Shown: piece by piece, positions 1 to 10,940 of the stretch
How the letters are laid out: the number at the start of each line of letters is the position of its first letter
Numbering within the stretch: the stretch's first letter is position 1
From: Apis mellifera
Lineage: Eukaryota; Arthropoda; Insecta; Hymenoptera; Apidae
Assembly: GCF_003254395.2 (NCBI RefSeq)
Contig: NC_037651.1
Span: forward strand, 9,368,001-9,432,000
Reading direction: 5' to 3'
Length of the DNA: 64,000 nucleotides
Program-made: the position numbers and the translations under genes
The notes under the pieces: model-generated
Database searches by the model: none
Seen by the model: only the letters and a program-made list of their open reading frames with translations
What the model was told of the DNA's origin: nothing

Positions 1-234
1 GTGCTGCACGTTTAGAAAAAAATATCATCGATAAATCGATTTATTCGGCGCGCCCCGTTCTCATTTTCACTTTACCTCGGCGAATTTGCCGCGCTCGATC
101 GACACCTCCCCACCGCTGCGACGATCGACCAATCGGCTGTGGGCGCATTTGTTCCTTGGACGAATCATAGAAACTTGTGTAACAAGAGACCTGGCACCCA
201 CAGGTAGGCCTTGCCAGGAGGATGGGGGCCCACG
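1..234 (+). other. 5' flank / probable 5' UTR of TAB2
   Basis: No separate gene is seen here. An in-frame stop (TAG at 205-207) precedes the chosen TAB2 start at 235, so coding does not extend further left in this frame. The stretch is probably leader or promoter sequence, but no TATA box is evident. The long minus-strand open frame across it is the antisense of the TAB2 first exon. Confidence 0.4.
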
Positions 235-791
235 ATGGGGGAGTGCCATTGCTCTAACATCGCTATCATGCAGCTGTTCCATGAGCTGAAGCAGCAGTTC
301 CCTGCGCTCCCTGATCACGTCGTTTCCCAGTGCATCGCCCAGGTATAGGTGCTCTTTGTCCGCCAGATATATCGCTCCTATATCGCTGGTCTCCCGGAAA
401 CTTCGATCCAGAAAAGAATTAATTAAAAGAAGGAAGAAATTTGCGATCGTAAAACGATCCTTACTTGGGTTGGATCGAGTTTTCCGGGAAGGGCTCCTTC
501 TTGATTGCACAGTGTGCCTCAGTTTAACCTCAGTTTAGAGAGATTTGTTCGTTTTCGCTCATCCAAAAGTCAATGCTAAAAAAAAAAAAAAGAAACGATC
601 ATCATCATCATAACGACTAACCACACGACGCACACCACTTCAACGAGCATCTTAACATTCCTGCATCGCAAATTAACAGGCATAAATTTCCTCTCTCATT
701 GCACGAGCGTGGAACCTGTGTGTACATAGACGTCCTTTGTGTTGACCATTTGGTTTTTCTCTAATTCCGCATTCGGAAAAATATATATACA

Positions 792-829
<38 letters not shown>

Positions 830-3800
830 GCGTTTCTTAATCAGCAAAGATTGACCGCACTAAACAATATAATTTCAATTCTCTCGTATTCGCGTTGGAG
901 AAGTTCTGGGATTTCCAGTCGGCTGAAAGTCGCGTCCCGATAACAAAAACGTGTTTGCCCACCACGTGTTTCCGTCACCGCGAAACATAGGAAAGCCAGG
1001 AAATCTCACAACTATCGTCCCTATCTGTCCGCCGAGAATTGTCAAGGACCGCGCCGATGCCTCGCTACATTTAACCCTTTGCGGTCTATCTTTCTCTTGC
1101 AAACAACTTCTCGGCAAACTTCGATTACAGCAGACTTACCATGTATGCGTCGATTGCAACCAGAAGCAGAATGGCCTTAACTTAATCGGACCGCAAACGG
1201 TTAACTGGCATCGATCCTCCTCCTCCGGGAGGAATAAAGTAAAGTCGAAGAGTCGTTGTTTGAGAGCAACGAGGAGCGTTTAATCGTCCGTTGCTGGGAT
1301 CCAGGAGAAAATTGTTACAAAACCCTGCCCGGTTGAGCTCGGCGTCCGGAAATTGGCTGACCCAGTGTGCATCTGTTCATTGCAGAACAGCCACGATCGG
1401 GAGACATGCGCGAGAAGTCTTCGTGCCACCCAAGAGTCACGACAGTCTCCGGGTGCGTTCCCACCGGCTGTACTTTGCGGCATCCTCCAGCAGCAACAGC
1501 ACCAACAACGAGCGAACCACGTGGCTGCGCAACAACGTTGCTGTTCCGTGAATCAGGCGCAGCGCGGTTGCGCCGCGAGCAACCCCACCACCTCCGCCAC
1601 CGCCCCCACCACCAACACGCGGCCGCACAGGCCGGCATCGCTGGACATCGGTATGGCGCGGCGTTGCCCTGTCGCCTGTACACGAGCAGCTGCCGTGTCG
1701 GCCTCCTCGCCGATCGCGGCTAACAACGCGTCCACCACCCCCTCCTCGGCGCCCGCCGTCTGTACGACACGCGGTTTCTTCGACGATTGCACAGCAGCCA
1801 GCGACTCGACCAATTGCCTTAACAAAGTCCAGAACGCGGGAAACGAGCCAGCCGGATTCGAGCTGAACGTGAACGTTGCCTGTAGCCCTGCTGGCAATCG
1901 CGGTACGCATCCAGAGGTAGTCGATTATCCGAGATAGGGGAAGTCGAAGATGGATGGATGGATAATAGGGAATTCCCCTTAAACGATCAAGGAACGGTGT
2001 TTGTAGGGTTAGGATTACACGCATACACGAGCGGAATGGTATAAGCATTGGTCGTTTCAGAGTCGAGCAGCTTCCTTTAATATTACATCTTATTCTTTAG
2101 CGTAATGAATGTTAAAAAGAGAGAGAAATGGTATTGAAGCTGGTACGGAGGAAGCTGTTTACTCAATATTGGAACCGATATGCTTTCAAGATCGCGTGTT
2201 ACGTCATTGTTCGAATTTAATTATGATCGTATATTCGAGGAAGAATTAAACAGGTTTTTTATCCGCGTGCAACGATGGCAGCGATTTTTCAATCACGATG
2301 GTTACGCGATGGCCTTGCGCGCGGTGGAGATCCTGTTTGCCCGTTAGTCGAAAGAAATCCTTCGCGCGTTGTTAACACGCCGTCGACTTCTTTTGATCTT
2401 GCATCAAATCTTCGATCGCGGTTATTATTTAATCGAGCCCACAGTAACGCAAGGAATATTTTTCTTTTTTTTTTATCCCGGCCAACAATTTAGACTTTCG
2501 AACGGTGCCTACGATCGGTGGTGCCTGTAAACGAAGTGATCTGCCCCTCGATCCACGGACTTATTATGCCGAGCCGTTACTGAACGTGGTGAACACGGGG
2601 CCGCAGATCGATCACACGCGAAGCTACACCTCGGTTAGTCTGACGCTGAGGCCCCCATCCTCGGAACCTCAACCGCCGATCGACATCAGATCGCAGGGCT
2701 CGAGCCTCACTTACTCGAGCTCCTCTCTAGATCCTCGGGGCTTTCAAAGTCGTCTTCAGATCAGCATCGGGGCGGGAGCCGTTGGCACTGTGGCGGCTGC
2801 GAGAATCAGGCCTCCGATGGGGCCCAACAGGCCCAACAGTTTGATACCGCCGGCACAGACCGGTCCTCAAAGACCGCCAGGTCTGTATTCAACTTTACTC
2901 CTCTCATTTCTCCTTTCTTTTCAATCCTATAGATAAAAATATATCTCTAAAAAAGATCCTTTGACTGTGAAAATTGAAAACGTTGCAGGTCTTCCAGCAG
3001 GGCCACCTAGCCAGTTGCCGAGGCCTACGACGACAATGAGCGCCCCGACCACACCTTCCGTACCATCGACAACGAACATCGTCCCTTCCATTAGCCTTCC
3101 AACGACTCCGTCAGGACCGACGACGACCTCGCCGCCCTCCAGTCCCATTGGTGAACGCGTATCGGCCAATTCTGATCAGAATCGATCGCCGTTGAATCAA
3201 GGTAAAGATCCTCTCGACTATATCTTTCTCTACTTTGAAAATAACCTTTTAGACGAGCTATTTTTATTATTCACTGTATATATATATATAGACTGTATAT
3301 ATAGACTATGTATATATATATATATTTTTTTTTTCTTTTTTATATCCTGTAAAAACGATTCGCTTTGTTTTTCTGAATTCTCATATCGTAGGAATTACGT
3401 ACACGTATATTTACCTGTGAAAACCACTCCGTCGCACATACTACGCCCACGCATGTAACACTGAGAACGATATTTACGCATTCCTGACCCCACGCTCCGT
3501 CTATACATAGCCACGCTTGCGGTTACTCTACGTGGACCACCTGATCTGCTTTTCCCTCTCACGAGCAGCGTCGTCTCGATGTTGACGCGTTCCCTGAACG
3601 CTACAATTCATATTTCGTGTTTCCCCTTTAATCGTTTACACACAGTGTAAATAAAACGTTGACAAGGGTTCGGGAGGCTAATTTATATCAATGCAATGTC
3701 CGCTGACAAATTAGAACATTGCTATATGCAAGTGTAAATTTTTTGTAAAATAAGTCGTAACGATGAAATAATATTTTTCCAACGAAACTACCGATTGTAT

Positions 3801-4222
3801 TTCTTCCAAATAATCTAATGAAATGTGTTACGGCATTTTAGTGGCGGAGCATCAAAAGAAATTGGTCGCAGAGCAGTTAGAAAGAAAAGAAAGACTCGCC
3901 AGGGAATTGAGAGCCGAGAAAGGACGACTCGAAGCGATGAAGAAAGAATTACAATCTCTCACGAGGCCTCTTGATTCTTCCATGCCTCCTCAAGTATGCA
4001 ACATTAAGATCGGTTAAGACGATGTTCAACAGATGTATTATTATGCAATCGTCATTTTTCAGGAATTAAAAAAAAAGCTACGAAGCGAGATCTATCAGTT
4101 ACAAGTTGAATGCGACAGACTCGCGGATGAAGTAGATCAATGGTCAGATCCAAGAGGTAGTGATTTTATTATATTTTTAAATATTTTTTTCAAATAAAAT
4201 ATTATAGTTCAGTTATTTTATT

Positions 4223-4258
<36 letters not shown>

Positions 4259-4605
4259 TTGCAGTACCTTTGGGTGAAACGAATGAAAAGTTTTATCAGC
4301 ATATTTATACTGGTCAGCCTTTGCCATCGAGTTCTGTCAGTTCCTCCAATCCACCGCCTTTGCCAAGTCAACCACCCGCCTGGCAACCGGTGGAACTAAG
4401 TGATAACAATACTGACAGAGAAGAACGAGACGGGCCTTCTTGGGTCTGTAGAATGTGCACGTTTGATAATCATCCGTTGATGAATAAATGCGAGCAATGC
4501 GATATGCCACGGTTGATGGATCACGGAAACACAGGTACGACTTCTGGAAAATCGATAGAGGATCTTACAACCTCGTTACCACCGCCTCCACCGTCTTTGG
4601 GATAG
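235..4605 (+). CDS. Tab2: TAK1-binding protein 2/3 homolog (TAB2), isoform with terminal exon read-through
   Basis: Adaptor that binds K63-linked ubiquitin and activates TAK1 kinase in IMD/NF-kB and JNK signalling in the cytoplasm. Exons 235-342, 1386-1902, 2494-2880, 2989-3201, 3842-3993, 4063-4156 and 4265-4605 join in phase to 603 codons plus stop. The N-terminus reads MGECHCSNIAIMQLFHELKQ and is a CUE domain, split by intron 1. The middle is low-complexity and rich in Pro, Ser and Thr. Residues about 409-490 form a coiled coil, as in TAB2/3, where this region binds TAK1. An NZF finger lies at 550-572: W550, C552, C555, C566, C569, with the ubiquitin-contact Thr-Phe pair right after the second Cys. 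The start at 235 has A at -3 and follows an in-frame stop. The gene converges on SYF2. Family identity is strong; TAB2 and TAB3 cannot be separated here. Confidence 0.9.
343..1385 (+). other. TAB2 intron 1
   Basis: It is bounded by GTATAG at 343 and a CATTGCAG acceptor ending at 1385. It contains an (AT)n tract near 781-829 and otherwise unremarkable unique sequence. I see no further gene in it. Confidence 0.75.
781..829. repeat. (AT)n microsatellite
   Basis: About 50 bases of alternating A and T, interrupted by occasional C or G (TATATAC and GTATATAG units). It lies in TAB2 intron 1. Confidence 0.9.
1903..2493 (+). other. TAB2 intron 2
   Basis: Intron from a GTACGC donor to an acceptor ending at 2493 behind a T-rich tract. 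No other feature is seen. Confidence 0.7.
3202..3841 (+). other. TAB2 intron 4 with short TA repeats
   Basis: Intron from GTAAAG to an acceptor ending at 3841. It carries short (TA)n stretches around 3281-3330 and no gene. Confidence 0.7.
4204..4259. repeat. (TTA)n / (TTTA)n microsatellite
   Basis: Short TTTA units pass into a run of about ten ATT units just before the acceptor of the last TAB2 exon, where they replace a normal pyrimidine tract. Confidence 0.8.
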
Positions 4606-5332
4606 TAAACTCCAGTGTCTTAACAGCATGTTTTTCTTTTTTTTTTTTTGTGACATTTGTGAGTTGACAGAATGACTCAGAATGACAGAATAATATTTCA
4701 CAAACAATTAATTAATGTATGAAAAATATATGATCTCTATACTCCGATAGTGTGATGGAGCAATACAACCAAAGGTGATATATTACTTTTCTATTGTAAA
4801 ATTGCTCGTTGAAGGAATTATGTAATAATGACAACGTAATGATGAACATACGGCATAAATAAAATAGATTTATTACGTACTTAAGTGCACGAATGTGTGC
4901 TATCTTTTACTTTAATGATTTTTCTTACTTTTTTAATGAATTTATTTTTGATGAACGTAAAGGCATGACTAATCTAGCATATATATTTGCAGTGTTATTT
5001 CTTTTCTAATTATTAATAATCTAATGTTATTTAGTAATTGACGAGTTAATAATCACAAATTGGTAAGTAATGAATTTTTTGAAATTTTTAAGTTTCATAC
5101 GAGAGTATATAAAAATGTATTAAATGCAATACGAGTATTATAAATGTATATAATATACGATTTACAGGCGAGACTCAAGATATCCATATACGAGTTACAC
5201 ATCATCATAACTTTTCCCCAAGTCGTAAGTAATTTTTTACATTTTCAATATAGGAATAAAAATATAAAATAACATATGATATAAAAAATATTTGCTTTAT
5301 TTTTAGGGACAGTGCATAGTTGGGTGGTATAA
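4265..5332 (+). CDS. Tab2: Alternative C-terminal exons of TAB2
   Basis: The last exon carries an internal donor (ACAG then GTACGA, exon end 4534). Two small exons follow with good splice sites and matching phases: 5168-5224 (acceptor TTTACAG, donor GTAAGT) and 5307-5332 (acceptor TTTTTAG). The join replaces the tail after the NZF finger with GETQDIHIRVTHHHNFSPS, then RTVHSWVV and a stop at 5330-5332. The resulting protein is 607 residues against 603 for the read-through form. Both phases fit exactly, and the new tail is not low-complexity, which argues for real coding. The final exon lies only 77 bases from the SYF2 stop on the other strand, so the transcripts probably overlap at their 3' ends. 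Which isoform dominates is unknown. Confidence 0.6.
4858..4863 (+). terminator. Poly(A) signal AATAAA, TAB2 short 3' end
   Basis: AATAAA lies about 250 bases after the stop of the read-through isoform. It would end that transcript before the alternative exons at 5168 and 5307. Confidence 0.45.
5296..5301 (-). terminator. Poly(A) signal, SYF2
   Basis: TTTATT on the plus strand reads AATAAA on the minus strand, about 110 bases after the SYF2 stop. It overlaps the intron just upstream of the last alternative TAB2 exon. Confidence 0.45.
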
Positions 5333-5408
5333 CGTAAATTACATTGGAAACATAAAAACTGTAAATACAATCACTATTTAAATTAAATAAAAAGTTGCAG
5401 CCAACCTA

Positions 5409-6381
5409 TTATATAGCTGTACCCCGTTCCAAGTTTAGCTTTGTTTCACGCGTGTATTCACCGTAGAATCTTTCTAATTTTTGATTGAATTTAGCATTGC
5501 GTTCGTTGATGTAATCAATATCAGCATCGTCATTGTGCATTCTTCTTCTGCTATATTTATCTCTCTTTGCAATTCTAGAAAAAGAAGAAGAAGAATTACA
5601 ATGTTATATGAACGTTGTAATAAGCATTAAGCTGTGAAATACTAACTGTTTTTCCAAGTCTTCGACCATTTTGTCAATAGCTTCTTTTTTATCTTCGTGA
5701 AGACCGTGTAATATAGTATTTTTATCTCCATAAAAAGCTGGACCTAATTTATCTTTAGCTTCTTCGTACGAATCCATGTTTGGTTTAATATTTTTTACTA
5801 GCCTATTGTATTGACGAATAGCTGCTTGTTCATAATCTGAAAAACCTGGATCAGGATTTTTCTTATTTTTTTTCTTTCTTGCTATACGTTCTGCTTCCGT
5901 TGCATCGATATGAAGTAATTTCATTCTTTCATAATCTTCTCCCTACGAAATGTATAACAATTCAAAATTCAATAATTCTACTCTGTATAATATTCATCAT
6001 CTAATAATATCATTTTTTAATAATATCTACTTTTTCTTGAGCAGCTTTTCTTGCAGCTTCATCTTGTATAATCCATTCTGCTTGTCTTTTACGTGATGCC
6101 CAATTCGAAGGAAGTTTATTCCTTTTATCTTCCTCTACTACTTCTTTATGGTTTTGTTGTCTGGCCTCATTCTATATAAAATCAATATTTTGTAAGAGAT
6201 ATTTTTTTCAAAAATTATGGAAATATATAATAAATAAAATTAAATAAAAAATATAGGTTATATTGTAATTGGTATACTTTCTACTCACTCTTTTCGTGTG
6301 AAGTTCCCGTAAACGTTTCATTCTTTCAGCATGTTTGTCTGCAAGAGATTTCTCACTAGTTGTATTTTCACTCTCCATCAT
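5409..6381 (-). CDS. Syf2: Pre-mRNA-splicing factor SYF2
   Basis: Nuclear component of the Prp19-associated (NTC) spliceosome complex. Four exons in transcript order, 6381-6289, 6171-6031, 5942-5647 and 5574-5409, join to 231 residues, close to the usual length of about 240. The protein starts MMESENTTSEKSLADKHAER, is rich in Lys, Arg and Glu throughout and strongly helical. It ends with the family's conserved tail, including DDADIDYINERNAKFNQKLE and a final NLERGTAI. The exon 3/4 junction splits the Gln codon before IAKRDKYSRRR. Sequence around the exons is AT-rich and CpG-poor, as for a broadly expressed gene. It is head to head with the ZAD gene and tail to tail with TAB2. Identification is secure. 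Confidence 0.95.
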
Positions 6382-7024
6382 GAAATGAAATTAAATAAAC
6401 TCTTAAATAAATAAAATATGCTTGTCAGAAATAATTCTGTCACTTATTGAAAGATTAGAACGTAATTGTTTGGTTAAACATTATCAACTGTAAGTTGCAT
6501 CGCGTCACGTATACCGGAAGTTCCGATAGATGGCAGTAAGCTACGATTCGTCGACAAAAAAGGCGAACTCCGTTTGCCCGACTTCTGTGGGTGGTGGATC
6601 GATTGAAATTGATCTTCTGCTCTCGAGCGAACGAGAGCGCAATAAGCAGATCCTGTCGTTCAATTTGTAGAGCGCGGTGATATCGTTGTGGGAAGCATCA
6701 AGAGAAAAGTCAGGTGATTTTTCGTCCGCCGGTAGAAGATTGAGGTGGTACCGGTCGATCACAACTTGCGTCGAGTTAGCAGCACTTGCCAAGGTTCGCG
6801 TTTGCGCGAACCCCGATGGTGAAACGTGACGCAGAATTGTACGCTGGCGGCGGTTGAGCCGCAGAAGAAAGTTCGCGCTCTGCGAGCTTTTGGGGATTAC
6901 CCGCGAAGCGCGGCCAGGGTACCGCGAAAGCTCTAGTGAGGCAATTATAAGAAGGATAGAAGAGATACGCACGCGACTCCTTACTGCGACACTCTCCGGA
7001 CAAATTAATTCTTCTTATACCGTT
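6382..7024. promoter_or_regulatory. Shared divergent promoter region of SYF2 and the ZAD gene
   Basis: The two start codons lie 643 bases apart and point away from each other, so this interval must hold both promoters. No TATA box is obvious. The right half (about 6540-7000) is richer in CpG than the left. An acceptable reading is a bidirectional housekeeping promoter, but no start site can be fixed from sequence. Confidence 0.55.
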
Positions 7025-9767
7025 ATGGAGACTCTCGAATCTAGTCGCGTCTGCCGCCTTTGCGGTAAGCAATCCGGTATCTCGATTAATATTTTTGACA
7101 AGAATGAGAACCACGTGAAGAAAATCAACGCTATTCTCCCAATCATGGTATGTCATATCACTCTTCTCCCTTCTACATTCGTATCGTTTCGTTATGAATT
7201 TCACGTGTATTTGGTGGTCTTTCCTGACATCATTAACGCCCCCTCCTAAATCACCTTTTTGTCAGAAATTGCACTAGGAACGTTCAATAATTTTTCTTTT
7301 TCTTTTTTTTTTATTTTTAATGAAATTTAATTTATTAAATCGATTGTTTTTTAATGTATATCTTTCTGATTAAATATAACGTATTTATTACGGATTTTAA
7401 TTTTTTTTGTAAATATGTTTATTGATTACATTTATAATACTAAAAGTGAGGTTATTGTTACTTCGCGCCAATATGCCTCATAAACACTTTTCATATATTG
7501 CATAACTTCAAGTCACAAACGTTTTAACCCCTTATTATTCATGAAATAGATAGATTATAAATTTGAAAATAAATATCTGAAAGTAGAATTGCTCTTAAAT
7601 ATCGAAAGTATTAAATATCTTGTACTTGAGGTAACATTACGAAGAAAATTTATTGTTTCTTTCGAGATTATTAAAATTAGTTAAATATTATATATTTTCG
7701 TTAACTTAAGTTATTTTAGATAATTTAACAAAATTAAAATTATCTTATATTTGAAGCTTTAAAAAAGTAGACATAATTTATACTATATATTACAACGAAT
7801 TTTTAAATCTTTAAAGTCGACGAAATATATCACATATGCGTTGTTAGAATCGAAATCATTTTTTTATTATGTAATTATCTGTTTATCAAATGTTGATCAA
7901 TTTATATTTGGACTAGATGCTATTTGAATTTTTTTTTATTCATTTAGAATAAAAATAGAATTCATCACATTTCATTATAATGATAAATTCGTTCCTTTTT
8001 CTTTACTTTGTGTAAAATATCTTTATGATTTTTTATATTATGCAGATTCGTATATAATTCTTTAATTTCCCGCCCTTCATTTTCTTCATGCATTTGTGCA
8101 GCACGTGCAATATATCCCCACCTCGTTTTCCTTATGCGACCACGTGAACTTAACACTCGCATTCGTATCGCGTGTGTATCCTGCAGGTACACGAAATGGA
8201 CCTGTTGCCGAAACATATGTGTCATCGATGCAGTTACAAGCTGGAGGAGTTTCACAAATTTTACGTGGACTGTTTGAAGACAGATACTGGTTTGAAGAAT
8301 CAATTATCTTGGATGCAAAAAGAAGATTCGAAGGAGAGAGTCGGTGTGCCGATGGTGCATATAGAAAACATTAAGATCAAAGTAGAGCCGCCGGATTACG
8401 ACATGTATGGCATAAATCCTATTGTTGGTGATGTCGGCTACATAAATTCGATGAGCTCTGTAACTTTTCCGATGAATAGTGTTCAATCTGACGATATTTC
8501 CGAACGTATAACGTATACAGCATACACACGTTGCAGTTGTTATTGTGATAAATCGGACCAAAGTAATGAAACTGTACCTACAAATTATAAAAACAAAATA
8601 TCGAGATGTAGTAGGACAAATGAAATTAGGCAAGGTAACAACGATAGTTGCGCCAATGAAGCGCGAATTGTGAAGAAGAATTTTTTATCCAGTAAAACAT
8701 TTGAGGGACGATCAAATTTAGTTCAGCTTGTCAATGAGGTTAAAGATGCTGATAGATGTAGGCCGACTTCTTCCAATTTGAATTTATCTAATGATTTGAA
8801 TGAATCTTATGACGCGAACAAAGAAACCTCAAAAGATATGATCGTTCGTAATCTAAGACCTAGAAGGAATTCTATAAATTATTTAGAAAATAGAAGGAAA
8901 CTTCCCTCTTTGTCGTCATTGAAAAATGAGAACAAATCGACAATTATAAAGTCAGAAACGTCAGTTTCAACAGAGTTTGATATGACGCAAATTAAAATAG
9001 AAAAACTCGATAATTCTGAAGGACGTATCTTGAGACCAAGGAATGGGACCATCAATTACAGAGGACCAATACGAAAATATTCAAAATCCACGAACAACAA
9101 CCAAAGATTGCAAAGTAATAAGCGTCAAGCGAATAAAAAAAAGGTTCTAAATATTACGAACGAATTGAAATTACCATTAAAAAAGATGTCGAAAAAATTA
9201 AAAAATGAAATAAAATTAAAAATAAAGGAAGAAGAATCTTCGGATCTTAAGGATTTAATATTTGATGAATCGGTATCAGTCGCCATGTTGTCATTATCTA
9301 ATCAAATTGATTCACTGCCTGAGGATTATGATGTAAATATAAAAAAGGATAATATTAATCATAACGCGTTAAATCCCGTCGATAATTTTAGTATAACAAA
9401 TTGGAAATCTTTGCGAAATATATCGAACAGTAAATTAAAAGCGAAAAAATTCAAATCGAATCGATTGACTCGTATAAATTATTCGCTAAGACATTTAAGA
9501 AGTCAAGATGTATGTCTGAGAAACGGTAAGATAAGAAACTCTGATAATGCGGATATATCGGTTAAAAAATTACCAAAAAGCCTTAAAAATCTTATGAATA
9601 GAAATAAAACATCCAACAAAACATTAATGAAAACAATTAGAAACAGTGTTACAGCTAAGATGTCGGCCTCAATGAAAATGATTGATATTAAACATTATTG
9701 CGAAGAATGTAATACAAGTTTTGCTAACAAAGAATTATTCAAATTGCATGCATGTTATGGACATTGA
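7025..9767 (+). CDS. ZAD-domain zinc-finger protein with a single C-terminal C2H2 finger
   Basis: Probable nuclear DNA- or chromatin-associated protein of the insect ZAD family. Two exons, 7025-7147 and 8187-9767, join in phase 0 to 567 residues. The zinc-finger-associated domain has Cys ligands at C10, C13, C53 and C56 and is split by the intron, as is common in this family. A long, basic, Asn/Lys/Ser-rich and probably disordered middle follows. It carries three related LRPR-like/INY motifs at about 263, 323 and 467. One C2H2 finger ends the protein: C546, C549, H562, H567. Most ZAD proteins carry several fingers in tandem, so a lone finger is unusual. Upstream in-frame sequence has no ATG, which supports the start at 7025. 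The specific gene is not recognised. Confidence 0.85.
7148..8186 (+). other. Intron of the ZAD gene
   Basis: AT-rich intron from GTATGT to an acceptor CCTGCAG ending at 8186. No other feature is seen. Confidence 0.8.
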
Positions 9768-10940
9768 TCTTTTTACAAAATCAAGAATCGCATCATATAA
9801 AAGATTTATTTTTTAAAGGAAAAGAATGTCATTTTTATTCATACAAATGTTATTCAAACAAGTTTAAACTGATAATCGATAATAAATAATTTTTTTTTCT
9901 TAATCCTTTATAAGAAATCATATGATGATTATAAATTAAAAGAAAATATGTATCTATGTAATTATTTTGAATACACATATATGCATTATTATCGTAATAA
10001 TATTTTTATGAACGAAAATGTATAAATATAAATAATTATCAATTGTTGATAGAAATTAAGACAAACGTTGCGTTATACGCTTAAGAATGTAGATAAAGGA
10101 TTCACAGATCGCCTTCAAAGTTTAAAAATAAGATATATGTAAAAAAAAATATATATATAAATATATTTTAAAAAAATACCAGATATTCATATACACAAAA
10201 TTGTGATACATAGTGAAAATATAATAATAATCATTTTCCTTTTCATTCTACAAATTGTTCTTATAGTCTAATAAATATCATTTGTAATTGTTATTACGAA
10301 TGAATTTATGTATCTGAAAGTATAACGATATACTTAAATCATTTTGCGTGATATATTGAAAATTTCTATTTGTATCTTTAGAACGATGACAAATTGGATT
10401 TGTGCAAAATGATTATTTTAATGCTTTGTATTTTAAAATGTAATTAAAATTCTATTATAAATTGTTATTAAATCATCAAGTGCATTTGTTAATCTTATTA
10501 TATACATATATTATACATTATTCGTTATTAAATTACTTTATAATTTAATATGAATAATAAAAATGAGAAAAATGTGTAGTTATTGCAAAACTGTTATGTG
10601 CTTATATTAATAGATCGAATAATAAATTCTCTAATTAAGGCAATATAAAATATTTTTCTATTGATTATTTTTTTGTTATTTTCTTAAATATAATTATATA
10701 TATACTTATTCTGTTATATAATCGTTTCATTTTTTGTATTTTTTTCTTAGTGTTTAATGCGACATGTCAAACATATTTTACGTTATTGGTTAGGTGAGGT
10801 CGCTACGGGACAACCGTTGAGCGAATTAAAATTAACAAACAAACAATAAGTACGCTAAGTGTCAAACGATTCCAAAAAAAAAAAAAATGATTGATTACGT
10901 AGATTATAATATTCAAAGGTATTATTAGTGAAAAATCCGA
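9768..10940. other. 3' UTR of the ZAD gene and AT-rich intergenic DNA
   Basis: Very AT-rich, with many short stops in all frames. An AATAAA at 9881-9886 is a plausible poly(A) signal for the ZAD gene. The right end (about 10750-10940) holds the leader and presumed promoter of the CEP162-like gene. No other gene is seen. Confidence 0.6.

Noticed and set aside
67..510. Minus-strand open frame of 147 codons at the left end
   Set aside because: It is antisense to the TAB2 CUE-domain exon and reads through its intron.
1437..2048. Minus-strand open frame of 203 codons with a poly-Gly run
   Set aside because: It is the antisense of TAB2 exon 2; the poly-Gly comes from CCACC-rich Pro/Thr codons on the coding strand.
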